A stretch of DNA of 64,000 nucleotides from Zoogloeaceae bacterium G21618-S1. Lineage in GTDB: Bacteria > Pseudomonadota > Gammaproteobacteria > Burkholderiales > Rhodocyclaceae. The DNA is taken from the NCBI GenBank assembly GCA_027214125.1, contig JAPWHF010000008.1, positions 199,573 through 263,572 on the forward strand, in the 5' to 3' direction. Shown one piece after another: positions 47,807 through 56,292 of the stretch. The position numbers were made by a program, and so were the translations under genes. The notes under the pieces are model-generated. The model searched no databases. It saw nothing but the letters and a program-made list of their open reading frames with translations, and was not told the origin of the DNA. The first letter of the stretch is position 1; the number at the start of each line of letters is the position of its first letter.

Positions 47807-49020
47807 ACATCCTCAGACTCGAAGACCTCGCCCTGCGCGGCCAGCGCGTGTTCATCCGCGCCGACCTCAACGTGCCCATGACGCCCCACGGCGAAGTGGC
47901 CGACGACACCCGCCTGCGCGCCGTGCTGCCCGGCATCCGCCACTGCCTGGCGGCCGGCGCGGCGGTGATGATCACCTCGCACCTGGGCCGCCCGGTCGAA
48001 GGCGCGCTCACCCATGCCGACTCGCTCGCCCCGGTCGCCGTGCGCCTGTCCGAACTGCTCGGCCAGCCCGTGCCGCTGCTCGGCGACTGGACGCACGGCA
48101 AGTTCCGCCTCGACCCAGGCGAGATCGTGCTGCTCGAAAACTGCCGCGGCAATATCGGCGAGCTGGCCGACGACGCCGCGCTGGCCGGGCGCATCGCGCG
48201 CTGGATCGACATCTATGTGAACGACGCCTTCGCCGCCGCCCACCGCAGCCAGTGCACCACCCACGCGCTCGCCCTGGCCGCGCCCATCGCCTGCGCCGGC
48301 CCGCTGCTGTGCGCCGAGCTCGACACCCTCGGCCGCGCCCTGGCCCAGCCGGCCCGCCCGCTGGTGGCGGTGGTCGGCGGCTCGAAGGTGTCCACCAAGC
48401 TCACCGTGCTCGAACGCCTCGCCGACCGGGTCGACACCCTCATCGTCGGCGGCGGCATCGCCAACACCTTCATCGCCGCGCGCGGCCACGGCGTGGGCAG
48501 CTCGCTCTATGAACCCGCCCTGCTCGACGCCGCCCGCCGCATCGCCGCCCGCATGGCCGAGCGCGGCAGCCGCCTGTGGCTGCCCGAGGATGTCATCACC
48601 GCCACCCGCTGCGCCGCCGACGCCACGCCCCACATCCGCGCCATCGACGCCGTGCCGCCCGGCGAGATGATCCTCGACGTCGGCCCTGCCAGCGACGCGG
48701 CCATCGAAGCCATCATGCTCGGCGCCGGCACCATCGTCTGGAACGGCCCGCTCGGCGTCTTCGAGCTTGCGCCCTTCGCCGCCGGCACGCGTGCCCTGGC
48801 CCGCGCCATCGCCGCCAGCCCCGGCCACAGCATCGCCGGCGGCGGCGACACCCTGGCCGCCATCGCCGCCTTCGGCGTTACCGACGCCATCGACACCATC
48901 TCTACCGGCGGCGGCGCCTTCCTGGAGTTTCTCGAAGGCCGCGAACTGCCCGCCGTCGCCGCCCTCAAGGCCCGCGCCGGCGGCCGGCAACGCCAGCCGA
49001 CAACGATGGCCACGGCGTAG
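47803..49020 (+). CDS. cbbK: Phosphoglycerate kinase
   Basis: 405 residues. Substrate site [19 protein letters not shown], the hinge GGSKVSTK, and nucleotide-site motifs NGPLGVFE and AGGGDT. It phosphorylates 3-phosphoglycerate. Coupled to cbbG by ATGA. The last residues ([12 protein letters not shown]) look less conserved, and the TAG stop comes from the repeat that follows. Confidence 0.96.
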   Translation: MNILRLEDLALRGQRVFIRADLNVPMTPHGEVADDTRLRAVLPGIRHCLAAGAAVMITSHLGRPVEGALTHADSLAPVAVRLSELLGQPVPLLGDWTHGKFRLDPGEIVLLENCRGNIGELADDAALAGRIARWIDIYVNDAFAAAHRSQCTTHALALAAPIACAGPLLCAELDTLGRALAQPARPLVAVVGGSKVSTKLTVLERLADRVDTLIVGGGIANTFIAARGHGVGSSLYEPALLDAARRIAARMAERGSRLWLPEDVITATRCAADATPHIRAIDAVPPGEMILDVGPASDAAIEAIMLGAGTIVWNGPLGVFELAPFAAGTRALARAIAASPGHSIAGGGDTLAAIAAFGVTDAIDTISTGGGAFLEFLEGRELPAVAALKARAGGRQRQPTTMATA

Positions 49021-49107
49021 GTTGGGTTGAGCGGAGCGAAGCCCAACGGGCGATGTGCCCATCTCTGGCGTGGCTTGTTGGGCTTCGCGTTGCTCAACCC
49101 AACCTAC
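49017..49107. repeat. REP-like pair (family 1) between cbbK and cbbA
   Basis: GTAGGTTGGGTTGAGCGGAG... (49017-49047) and its inverted partner (49077-49107) ending CAACCCAACCTAC, with three mismatches between the 31-base arms. TAG 49018-49020 is the cbbK stop. A separate small hairpin, GGCGGGTTTCAACCCGCC, follows at 49117-49134. Confidence 0.87.
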
Positions 49108-49195
49108 GCCCCCAAAGGCGGGTTTCAACCCGCCACCCCACATCCCCAACCGGCGGGCACCAGCCTGCCAAAAATCGAAATTCCGGAGACCTCCC

Positions 49196-50239
49196 ATGCC
49201 CATGATCGCCCTGCGCCAACTGCTCGACCACGCCGCCGAACACAGCTACGGCGTGCCCGCCTTCAACATCAACAACATGGAACAGATCCAGGCCATCATG
49301 GCCGCCGCCCACGCCACCGACAGCCCCGTCATCCTCCAGGCCAGCGCCGGCGCGCGCGGCTACGCGGGAGAAGCCTACCTGCGCAAGATGGTCGAAGCCG
49401 CCGCCGAGCAACACCCCCACCTCCCCATCTGCCTGCACCAGGACCACGGCGCCAGCCCCGCCGTGTGCCAGCAATCCATCCGCTCCGGCTTCACCAGCGT
49501 GATGATGGACGGCTCGCTGCGCGACGACATGAAAACCCCCGCCAGCTACGCCTACAACGTCGATGTCACCCAAAAGGTGGTCGAAATGGCCCACGCCGTC
49601 GGCGTCAGCGTCGAAGGCGAGCTCGGCTGCCTCGGCTCGCTCGAAACCGGCCAGGCCGGCGAAGAAGACGGCGTGGGCGCCGAAGGCACGCTCGCCCACG
49701 ACCAGCTCCTCACCGACCCCGCCGAAGCCGCTGATTTCGTCGCCGCCACCGGCGTCGACGCGCTGGCCGTGGCCATCGGCACCAGCCACGGCGCCTACAA
49801 ATTCACCCGCCCACCCACCGGCGACATCCTCGCCATCGACCGCATCCGCGCCATCCACCAGCGCATCCCCGACACCCACCTCGTCATGCACGGCGCCTCC
49901 AGCGTCCCGCAGGAATGGCTCGCCATCTTCCGCGAATACGGCGGCGACATCGGCGAGACCTACGGCGTACCGGTCGAAGCCATCGTCGAAGGCATCAAGA
50001 GCGGCGTGCGCAAGATCAACATAGACACCGACCTGCGCCTCGCCATGAGCTGCGCCATCCGCCGCCTCGCCGTCGAAAACCCGCGCGAGTTCGACCCCCG
50101 CAAATTATTCAAAGCCGCCCGCGACGCCGCCCGCCAGATCTGCCAGTCCCGCTTCGAAGCCTTCGGCACGGCCGGGCATGCGAGCCGGATCCGGATGGTG
50201 CCGTTGGAGGAAATGGCGAGGGGGTATGCGAGGCGGTAG
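49196..50239 (+). CDS. cbbA: Fructose-bisphosphate aldolase class II
   Basis: 347-residue zinc aldolase. HQDHGAS carries a zinc ligand, followed by [16 protein letters not shown] and [11 protein letters not shown], and [12 protein letters not shown] near the C-terminus. It makes fructose and, in many autotrophs, sedoheptulose bisphosphate. GGAG precedes ATG 49196. Last gene of the cbb operon, with a terminator 52 bases on. Confidence 0.96.
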   Translation: MPMIALRQLLDHAAEHSYGVPAFNINNMEQIQAIMAAAHATDSPVILQASAGARGYAGEAYLRKMVEAAAEQHPHLPICLHQDHGASPAVCQQSIRSGFTSVMMDGSLRDDMKTPASYAYNVDVTQKVVEMAHAVGVSVEGELGCLGSLETGQAGEEDGVGAEGTLAHDQLLTDPAEAADFVAATGVDALAVAIGTSHGAYKFTRPPTGDILAIDRIRAIHQRIPDTHLVMHGASSVPQEWLAIFREYGGDIGETYGVPVEAIVEGIKSGVRKINIDTDLRLAMSCAIRRLAVENPREFDPRKLFKAARDAARQICQSRFEAFGTAGHASRIRMVPLEEMARGYARR

Positions 50240-50291
50240 GTCCGGTGTTGCTTTGCGACGGCTTGCCGTCGGTCTGCTGGAGCATCTTTCG

Positions 50292-50310
50292 ACCCGCCTG
50301 TGTGGCGGGT
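50292..50310 (+). terminator. Terminator of the cbb operon
   Basis: ACCCGCC, TGTGT loop, GGCGGGT, then TTTTTC. Rho-independent form, 52 bases after the cbbA stop. Confidence 0.75.
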
Positions 50311-50629
50311 TTTTCTTGGGGTGTGCTTGGTGAGGCGGTGTTGGTTGCTACATGCTGAGGCGCTTGATGGTGGCGCTTGTCATCGGGAGAAATTTCGTAT
50401 TCATTCCTTTCGGAATGCGATTTTTGGCGGATCGGCGTGCGTGCAGCGGACAGGCGGGGCTGGGAAGACGTGGGAGCGTAGGGAGTGATATCGACACGAA
50501 GACAGACTTGCTCCGACGGCCCGAATCCGTATCTCCTCCATCGCCTCGTGCGATATCGAACGACCGTCTCTCTTGCTCATGCCGCATTATCGCATCCCGA
50601 CAAGAAATGTCCGCTAACCTATGTAGTTA
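50311..50629. other. Intergenic region between the cbb operon and the TSUP locus
   Basis: About 320 bases without a convincing gene. Base composition falls compared with the cbb operon. I see no repeat or RNA gene in it. It marks the left edge of the accessory stretch. Confidence 0.5.
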
Positions 50630-50809
50630 TTAGTAAGCGGCCGCCCTGAGGAGCGTAACGCGAGCGTCATCAAGCACATCGACGAGTTCGCTGGCGACGA
50701 ACCGGCTGGGATCACTCCCGGTTGAGGCATCGTCCTGGAGCACGAGCGCCAACCGATACGCCCGCTCGAGTAACGCGGCAACGGTGAGCAGATCTGTCTG
50801 ACCGTCCAT
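50630..50809 (-). CDS. Small protein of 59 residues downstream of the TSUP permease
   Basis: Not recognised. MDGQTDLLTVAALLERAYRL is followed by a stretch ending ELVDVLDDARVTLLRAAAY. It looks like two amphipathic helices and is acidic. It starts 6 bases after the TSUP stop on the same strand, which suggests cotranscription. No strong ribosome binding site; translational coupling to the upstream gene is possible. Confidence 0.45.
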   Translation of the reverse strand: MDGQTDLLTVAALLERAYRLALVLQDDASTGSDPSRFVASELVDVLDDARVTLLRAAAY

Positions 50810-50815
50810 TTCGTA

Positions 50816-51559
50816 TCATCCGGCTCGAATGAGGTTGGCCATGCCGAGGGCGATGAAGACCACAAACAGCGCCTTCTGGAATGCGGGGCCGGCGAGGCGC
50901 CCTCGCAGCACTTCTCCAAGTTTCAAACCACCGAAGGCACCCGCAAGTGCCACGCATACGGCGATTCCCGCCGAGATCGACCACTCGCCGAGTGGCACCG
51001 ACTCATGCACTCGAACAGCCAAGGCCAGTGTGGCGACGGTGAACGATAGCCCCAGGGCTTGCACCATCTCGTCCTTGTTCAGGCGGATCGATTGCAGGTA
51101 GGGGACCCACGGGAGGACGAAGACGGCAGTGAGCGCAGTGACCACGCCGGTTGCGGCCCCTGCAGTCGCGCTGAACCACCTGTTGCGCGCCGAGAGGACA
51201 GGGAGGACTGGGCGCCATAGCCCCCACACTCCGTAGACAATCAGGCTGCTGCCCAGCCAGCCCTTCGCCGAGCTAGCGGTCTCCGTGCCATCAAACCCAG
51301 GCGTGGCAACCGTGAAGATCGCGATAGCGACCCAGCCGGGCCACAGGCGCACAGCCAGTGGGCGCAGGTGCGGTCCACGGCATTGCGCCACGTTGGTCGC
51401 AAACGATGGGGCGACAACCAGTGCCGCGGCGTGCACCGGGGCCATCCACAGCCCCAGCAAGCTCATTGCAACCGTTGGCAATCCCATGCCGGTAATCCCC
51501 TTCACGGCGCCTGCAAGAACGAACACCGCGATCACGATCGGAAATTGAAACGTATCCAT
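50816..51559 (-). CDS. TSUP (TauE/SafE) family permease
   Basis: 247-residue inner-membrane protein with about eight hydrophobic segments. The GAVKGITGMGLPTVAMSLL segment and its C-terminal counterpart AGAFGGLKLGEVLRGRL are the two family half-repeats. Known members export sulfite, sulfoacetate or other organic anions. A LysR regulator is divergent, 75 bases away, and probably controls it. Start at ATG 51559 (MDTFQFPIVIAVF); ATG 51589 is possible but adds a polar N-terminus. Confidence 0.82.
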   Translation of the reverse strand: MDTFQFPIVIAVFVLAGAVKGITGMGLPTVAMSLLGLWMAPVHAAALVVAPSFATNVAQCRGPHLRPLAVRLWPGWVAIAIFTVATPGFDGTETASSAKGWLGSSLIVYGVWGLWRPVLPVLSARNRWFSATAGAATGVVTALTAVFVLPWVPYLQSIRLNKDEMVQALGLSFTVATLALAVRVHESVPLGEWSISAGIAVCVALAGAFGGLKLGEVLRGRLAGPAFQKALFVVFIALGMANLIRAG

Positions 51560-51613
51560 GGCTGCATGGTGTCGGCTGCAGGGACGCACTGTCTATCTGA
51601 TTGCCCCGCATGT

Positions 51614-51636
51614 ATCCTTCGGATATTCCGTAGGAT
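51614..51636. promoter_or_regulatory. Palindrome between TSUP and LysR genes
   Basis: Arms ATCCTTCGGAT and TTCCGTAGGAT around one central base: 11-base arms with two mismatches. It lies in the divergent promoter and overlaps the LysR start by two bases, as expected for an autoregulatory LysR site. Confidence 0.45.
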
Positions 51637-52564
51637 GAAGTCCGTGACCAGTAGACCGCGCCGCACTGTCGACTACCGCATCGACCCGTTCGATCTGCAC
51701 CTCTTCGCAACAGTCATGGAGCATGGCACGATCACCGCCGCTGCTGCAGCCGTGAATCTTTCACTTGCCGCGGCAAGTGCGCGCCTCAAGGCTTTGGAGG
51801 ACGCTACGGGAACTCGCTTGCTGGATCGTTCAAGGAGTGGTGCTACCCCAACCGATGCCGGTCGCACGCTAGCGCGCCAGGCAAATCGCGTCTTGGCAGA
51901 ACTCGAATCGCTGCACGTCGAAATGGCGAGCTTCGGGGACGGGTTACGCGGCACCGTACGGCTTCTGTGCAACACCGCGGCGATTTCGGAGACCCTGCCG
52001 CGCGCGATCGCCAGCTTCCTGATGACGAACCCTGATATCGATGTCGACGTACAGGAACTGCCGAGCGATGCGGTGATCGACGCACTGCGCCGTGGAACCG
52101 CCGATCTCGGCATCGTGGCCGACTACGTCGACACCTCCGGACTGAACGTGCGTCGATGGGTTGACGATCGTTTGGTAGCACTTCTGCCAAGTCGCTGGTC
52201 CATAGGGCGTCGCCGGTCGCTCGCGTTCCGCGAGTTGCTGGAGCTCCCATTCGTAGGATTGGCCCGGGACAGCGGGCTCAGCCGCTTCCTGGTTGCCCAG
52301 GCCAGCCGCAGCGGCCGCATCCCGCGTCATAGAGTGCGCCTCGGTAGCTTTGACGCCATTGCGCAGGTGGTGGCGACAGGTGTTGGTGCTGCGGTCATGC
52401 CAGCGAGCGCAGCGTCGCGTCACCGCGAAGCGGGGACCCGCATCGTTGCGCTATCCGATGCTTGGGCTCGCCGAAAGCTCCTCATCTGCATGACACCGCC
52501 CGGCGAGCAGCTGACCATCGTTCGCGCACTGGCAGACGCGCTCTCGCCTCCCGAGCCAGCCTAA
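51635..52564 (+). CDS. LysR-family regulator
   Basis: 309 residues. Winged helix DPFDLHLFATVMEHGTITAAAAAVNLSLAAASARLKALEDATGTRLLDRS, then a substrate-binding domain (GTVRLLCNTAAISETLPRAIASFLMTNPDIDVDV). Divergent from the TSUP permease, hence its likely target. ATG 51635 lies at the edge of a palindrome; GTG 51644 is an alternative start. Confidence 0.85.
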   Translation: MKSVTSRPRRTVDYRIDPFDLHLFATVMEHGTITAAAAAVNLSLAAASARLKALEDATGTRLLDRSRSGATPTDAGRTLARQANRVLAELESLHVEMASFGDGLRGTVRLLCNTAAISETLPRAIASFLMTNPDIDVDVQELPSDAVIDALRRGTADLGIVADYVDTSGLNVRRWVDDRLVALLPSRWSIGRRRSLAFRELLELPFVGLARDSGLSRFLVAQASRSGRIPRHRVRLGSFDAIAQVVATGVGAAVMPASAASRHREAGTRIVALSDAWARRKLLICMTPPGEQLTIVRALADALSPPEPA

Positions 52565-52607
52565 ATTACGACCCCGCGGCGGCTTACCCCGCCTTCGACG
52601 AGGGGCA

Positions 52608-53579
52608 GGGGTCAGAGGGGCAGGGGTCAGGTCTAGATTGGTAGCAGTCGGCAAGCGTAGGTGATACCGTTCAGGTCATGACCCGTCCCATCCGAATCGA
52701 GTTTTCTGGCGCCCTCTATCATGTCACTTCCCGTGGCGATCGACGCGAGGCGATTTACGAAGACGATGCCGACCGGGAAAGTTTCCTGGCGCTGTTGGGT
52801 CAGGTGGCTGAGAGCTTCAACTGGGTTTGCCACGCCTTCTGCCTGATGACAAATCACTACCATCTGGTTATCGAGACTCCGGATGGCAACCTGTCGAAGG
52901 GCATGCGTCAGCTCAATGGCGTGTTCACGCAGTACAGCAACCGTCGCCACCGGCGTGGCGGGCATTTGTTCCAAGGGCGTTTCAAGGCGATTCTGGTCGA
53001 TGGCGACAGCTATCTGCTGGAGCTTGCACGTTACGTCGTTCTGAATCCCGTGCGCGCGCGGATGGTGGATGACCCCGGTGCGTGGCCGTGGAGCAGCTAC
53101 CTGGCGATGCTCGGTGCGGCGGACGCTCCGCCATGGTTGGCGACCGATGGACTGCTGGCGGCCTTTGCCAAGCGGCGCTCGGATGCGATTCGGCGTTACA
53201 TGAAGTTTGTCGCAGAAGGGGTCGGCGCGGAGCCGATCTGGAATCATCTACAGGGGCAGGTATTCCTGGGTGACGATGATTTTGTGGCGCGCAGCCTGAA
53301 ACACGCGAAGACGGCTGACACGGTGAACATTCCGAAGGCCCAGCGGCGACCGCCGCCGCCTGCACTCGGCGCAATCGCGCGGACGCATCAAGACCGCGAT
53401 GCGGCGATGGTGGCCGCACACGCGACCGGCGCCTACAGCTACCAACAGATCGCCGAGCACTTTGGCGTGCACTTCACTACCGTTGGCCGGGTAGTGCGCG
53501 CTGCCAGGGGGCGTGGCGCGCATTGATGCTATTAAGCTAGGCCTGACCCCTTACGCTCCCGTGACCCCTTACGCTCCCG
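52608..53579 (+). mobile_element. RAYT-type element bounded by GGGGTCAG motifs
   Basis: About 970 bases containing one transposase gene. Left boundary: GGGGTCAG (52608-52615) and GGGGTCAGGTCT (52623-52634). Right boundary: AGGCCTGACCCC (53539-53550) in inverted orientation, then a perfect 18-base tandem repeat TGACCCCTTACGCTCCCG (53544-53561 and 53562-53579). The exact ends are uncertain. Confidence 0.65.
52678..53526 (+). CDS. REP-associated tyrosine transposase (RAYT, Y1/HUH)
   Basis: 282-residue single-strand transposase related to IS200/IS605 TnpA. The HUH motif is H60-Y-H62 (LMTNHYHLVIE); the likely nucleophile is Y119 (ARYVVLNPVRARMV); GGHLFQGRFKA and the PWSSY motif are typical of the RAYT group. 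The C-terminal 40 residues (YSYQQIAEHFGVHFTTVGRVVRAA) form a helix-turn-helix, seen in one RAYT subgroup. Intact, so it may be active. Confidence 0.9.
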   Translation: MTRPIRIEFSGALYHVTSRGDRREAIYEDDADRESFLALLGQVAESFNWVCHAFCLMTNHYHLVIETPDGNLSKGMRQLNGVFTQYSNRRHRRGGHLFQGRFKAILVDGDSYLLELARYVVLNPVRARMVDDPGAWPWSSYLAMLGAADAPPWLATDGLLAAFAKRRSDAIRRYMKFVAEGVGAEPIWNHLQGQVFLGDDDFVARSLKHAKTADTVNIPKAQRRPPPPALGAIARTHQDRDAAMVAAHATGAYSYQQIAEHFGVHFTTVGRVVRAARGRGAH

Positions 53580-53603
53580 ATTTTTTCGTCTCCCACTGTT
53601 CCG

Positions 53604-53867
53604 TTGGGCTATGCCGACGGTGAACTGGACGTCTCGGAGCTCCCGAGAGAGGGTGAGGTGTTTCCTTGGCCAGAGCGAGTACGTACGGCAAAGCCAGAGT
53701 ATTTTTCGGACCTTCAGAGTAAGGTTTGGGGTGTTTCTGTACCCGGGGCTGCGGGGCCGCTTGCGGTCGTAACGCTGTATGGCATCGTACTGCCCTCAAG
53801 GAACGAGGCGCTTGAGTGTTCTCGGTATCTTCAACAAACGCTGGGGCTGGGTTTCAATGAGCACTAA
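53604..53867 (+). pseudogene. Possible 5'-truncated gene next to the RAYT element
   Basis: Up to 87 residues (YADGELDVSELPREGEVFPWPERVRTAKPEYFSDLQSKVWGVSVPG...YLQQTLGLGFNEH). The frame is open back to 53565, inside the element's terminal repeat, and only a TTG (53604) could start it, without a ribosome binding site. The opening residues read like the middle of a protein. Most simply a gene cut by the element; family not recognised. Base composition is lower in GC than the flanks. Confidence 0.4.
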
Positions 53868-53984
53868 ATCTGCGCTTTCGCCCAACAATACGTTCGTGTG
53901 GGACCGTCCAAAATGCTGCGCATTTTTCCCGGCCCCACAACTAATTCGTTGGGCCTCTCAGGCCGTATATTGGAGCCGTCAAAC

Positions 53985-54563
53985 ATGACTCACATGCAGT
54001 CACTTATTGCGTCGTTTGTACTTGCGTTGTTGGTTACCGCATGCGCTGGCGTGCCTGTCACAGAAGTTCGAAATTCGTTGGCGTCTGCGAAACCATGCTG
54101 TAACAGCTATGACCAGCTTCAGTTCAAGCCGCTGCAGCCGGGAGAAAGAACAAAAATTGAGCTTTCCACGTCGTCGCCTGTATTTATCTTGTCGGTAGGG
54201 TCAGCCTATGTTGAAGCTCTTTCTCTACCGCCAAGTGTTAGTTTTCTAGCCGTTCAAGCCCTCCACACTGGGTACTTGCCAAAGGCGACATATCCCGACC
54301 CCATATTCATCTTCCTTGACGCAGCGAAGCAACCGATTGCCGAGGAAATGGATCTCCCAATTCAGTGGAACCGACATCAAGTCTTCCCGGGCTTGTACGA
54401 GTATTTCTACGGCACCCGCATAGCAGTCCCGGCGGCGGCACGCTATGTTGTGGTTGCCGCACATCCCAATTCCAGTCGCGTGCAAGTGGCCATTGCTGAG
54501 CTTGGCAATCGCTGGCCTGTGCATCCTGCACCCGTCGGCACAGTCGCTCTGATTCCCCAATGA
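53985..54563 (+). CDS. MalM-like lipoprotein
   Basis: 192 residues. A signal peptide with lipobox LVTACAG (Cys near residue 20) makes it a lipoprotein. The mature part begins CCNSYDQLQFKPLQPGERTKIELSTSSPVFIL...AYVEALSLP, which resembles the N-terminal region of the MalM family (periplasmic, function poorly known). No maltose genes are near. Its lower GC and AT-rich codon choice differ from the rest of the window, which suggests transfer. Confidence 0.65.
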   Translation: MTHMQSLIASFVLALLVTACAGVPVTEVRNSLASAKPCCNSYDQLQFKPLQPGERTKIELSTSSPVFILSVGSAYVEALSLPPSVSFLAVQALHTGYLPKATYPDPIFIFLDAAKQPIAEEMDLPIQWNRHQVFPGLYEYFYGTRIAVPAAARYVVVAAHPNSSRVQVAIAELGNRWPVHPAPVGTVALIPQ

Positions 54564-54683
54564 GAGGCCCAACCCTGCTGTCGCCCCCGTTCGCTTCGCT
54601 CTCTGGACGCTGCGCGATGAACCCGCGCAGCGTCGGTCACCTTTGGCGACGGGTCAGGTCTCAATACTGTTCGCTTAGGAAAC

Positions 54684-54779
54684 GGGGTCAGGTCTTGAAA
54701 TACGACATCCCAATCTGCGCAGTAGATCAGTTTGACCAGTGGTTCGAGTACGGAAATGTTGGATTTAAAGACTGACCCC
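54684..54779. repeat. Non-autonomous element with GGGGTCAG ends (96 bp)
   Basis: Starts GGGGTCAGGTCTT and ends AAGACTGACCCC, an inverted pair with a one-base indel, enclosing about 70 bases with no gene. A further lone GGGTCAGGTCT stands at 54651-54661. The same terminal motif bounds the RAYT element 1.1 kb to the left, so this is probably a satellite moved by that or a related transposase. Confidence 0.65.
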
Positions 54780-54888
54780 AATGCCGAAGGCTTTCCGTCC
54801 GACCGGCGCCCCCGTTTCGGCGACACTGATCAGCTCCCTCGCCGCTATACAACCCGATTGGCGGCGTTCGACATCACAGGAGAGAAAC

Positions 54889-55257
54889 TTGGCGAATCTC
54901 AAGGTCTCTGAAATCAAGGCTTTCGTTCCGTCGAAGGACTTCGAGGTTTCCAAGCAGTTCTACAAGGATCTCGGATTCACCATGGCGTCGGAAGGCGGCG
55001 GCATTGCCTACTTTCATTTTGGGCATGTCAGCTTCTTGCTCCAGGACTTCTGCGCAGAGGCGCTTGCGGAGAACTTCATGATGCATATCCTCGTCGAGGA
55101 TGTGGACGCGTGGTGGAATCATGTCCACGAGAGTGGCGTGCTTTCAAAGTACGGGGTCAGCGTCACCGACCTGGCTGAGCAGCCCTGGAAAATGCGGGAT
55201 TTTTGCCTGTTTGACCCATCGGGCGTTCTTTGGCGAATTGGCCAGAATACAGACTAG
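54889..55257 (+). CDS. VOC/glyoxalase-family protein, TTG start
   Basis: 122 residues, one VOC domain: VSEIKAFVPSKDFEVSKQFYKDLGFTMASEGGGIAYFHFGHVSFLLQDF and a second half ending FCLFDPSGVLWRIGQ. Of the glyoxalase/bleomycin-resistance type; substrate unknown. Start at TTG 54889 because AGGAGAG (54878-54884) is correctly placed and the length then fits the family; ATG 54781 lies at the end of the repeat element and gives an unconserved 36-residue extension. Confidence 0.78.
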   Translation: MANLKVSEIKAFVPSKDFEVSKQFYKDLGFTMASEGGGIAYFHFGHVSFLLQDFCAEALAENFMMHILVEDVDAWWNHVHESGVLSKYGVSVTDLAEQPWKMRDFCLFDPSGVLWRIGQNTD

Positions 55258-55366
55258 TCGCGGAGCGACGCTGGCGCAGGACGCGTCAGCAAAGCGCTTC
55301 CGCCAAGCGGCGGCACTTCTATCACCTCAAGCTGCGGAATGCGCTTCGCGCTTCTGCCCTGCACAG

Positions 55367-55395
55367 CCCCCTGCCGACTCTGGGTCGGCAGGGGG
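55367..55395 (+). terminator. Terminator after the VOC gene
   Basis: CCCCCTGCCGAC, 5-base loop, GTCGGCAGGGGG: a perfect 12-bp stem followed by TTTTT. Its stem resembles the one after the DsbC-like gene (38169). Confidence 0.85.
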
Positions 55396-55563
55396 TTTTT
55401 CTTTCGGGCGCCGGGCGATGAACGCTCGATGAACGCGGACTTCAGACGCTGTTCAAGTCCACCCGACGAGAATGCATTCACGGCTGGCGCATCGGCATCA
55501 CGGATCGCCAGGCAGGCACCACGTCATCACGACAATGCGCGCATCGCGCCAAAGGAGCTCATC

Positions 55564-55701
55564 ATGAAATTCCGCCAGACTGCATTTTCCCGCGAACTTC
55601 TCGCCGTCGTCACCGGCACCATGCTGGCCGTGGCCACGGTCGCCTTCTTTACCCTGCCCTACAGCATCGCACCGAGCATCGTGCTGCAACACCTGACCTG
55701 A
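55564..55701 (+). CDS. Small membrane protein, 45 residues
   Basis: Not recognised. MKFRQTAFSRELLAVVTGTM leads into one hydrophobic segment (VVTGTMLAVATVAFFTLPYS) and a short tail (IAPSIVLQHLT). AAAGGAG lies right before the ATG, a strong ribosome binding site. A free-standing gene between the VOC terminator and dodecin. The basic N-terminus suggests a cytoplasmic N side. Confidence 0.6.
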   Translation: MKFRQTAFSRELLAVVTGTMLAVATVAFFTLPYSIAPSIVLQHLT

Positions 55702-55859
55702 CCGCAGGTGTGCCGCTGCAGCCGTGTCCGCTGGCCATTGCGGCGCGCGTCTGGTGGACGGACAAGGACCGCGCGCGGCATTCCCGCGACAAGAGCTCAA
55801 ACGGTATCAGCGTTGCTGGCGTCAGTTCGATCTACGCCCAGGGTTCCGGGGTTTCTCAT

Positions 55860-56066
55860 CTAGTCGAGCCGGAACCCGACCTTCAGCTTGACCTGAAAAT
55901 GCGCAATCTTGCCGTCCACAATGTGGCCACGCGACTCGATGACTTCGAACCAATCGAGATGATCGACGGTTTCAGCTGCGCGGGCGATGGCATTGCGAAT
56001 GGCGTCGTCAGTGCTGGTCGCGGACGAGCCGGCCAGCTCGATGATCTTGTAAACATGCGCGCTCAT
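55860..56066 (-). CDS. Dodecin
   Basis: 68-residue flavin-binding protein that forms dodecamers storing or buffering FMN/riboflavin. VYKIIELAGSSATSTDDAIRNAIARAAETVDHLDWFEVIESRGHI contains the conserved Trp that stacks on flavin, and HFQVKLKVGFRL is the C-terminal strand. AGGAGA lies upstream of the ATG. Confidence 0.93.
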   Translation of the reverse strand: MSAHVYKIIELAGSSATSTDDAIRNAIARAAETVDHLDWFEVIESRGHIVDGKIAHFQVKLKVGFRLD

Positions 56067-56292
56067 GGCGGTCTCCTGGGTCGTGGGTGTGTCTGACCCC
56101 AGTATAGGTAGCCATGCCGGGGGTTGCCGTACGGCGCCGATATTGCACCCGACTGCGGCACTTTGGCGAAAATCGGCTGTCTTTCATTGAGCCACGCGCT
56201 AGCATCCGGGCCGGATCGACATCCCAACCGCGCCGCGCACAACAAAAACAGATAACGCGCGCAATGCTGCCCGCGCCCTTCAAGGAAGCACC

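Noticed and set aside
47374-49203. 609-codon minus-strand open frame over cbbG and cbbK
   Set aside because: Antisense shadow with Gly/Ala-rich translation; both sense genes have complete motifs.
52678-53526. Assigning the cbb GTAG repeats to the RAYT transposase in this window
   Set aside because: The element's own boundaries use GGGGTCAG, not GTAG; a link between the two cannot be supported from sequence alone.
54560-54775. 71-codon frame before the VOC gene
   Set aside because: It runs through the non-autonomous repeat element and has no protein-like features.
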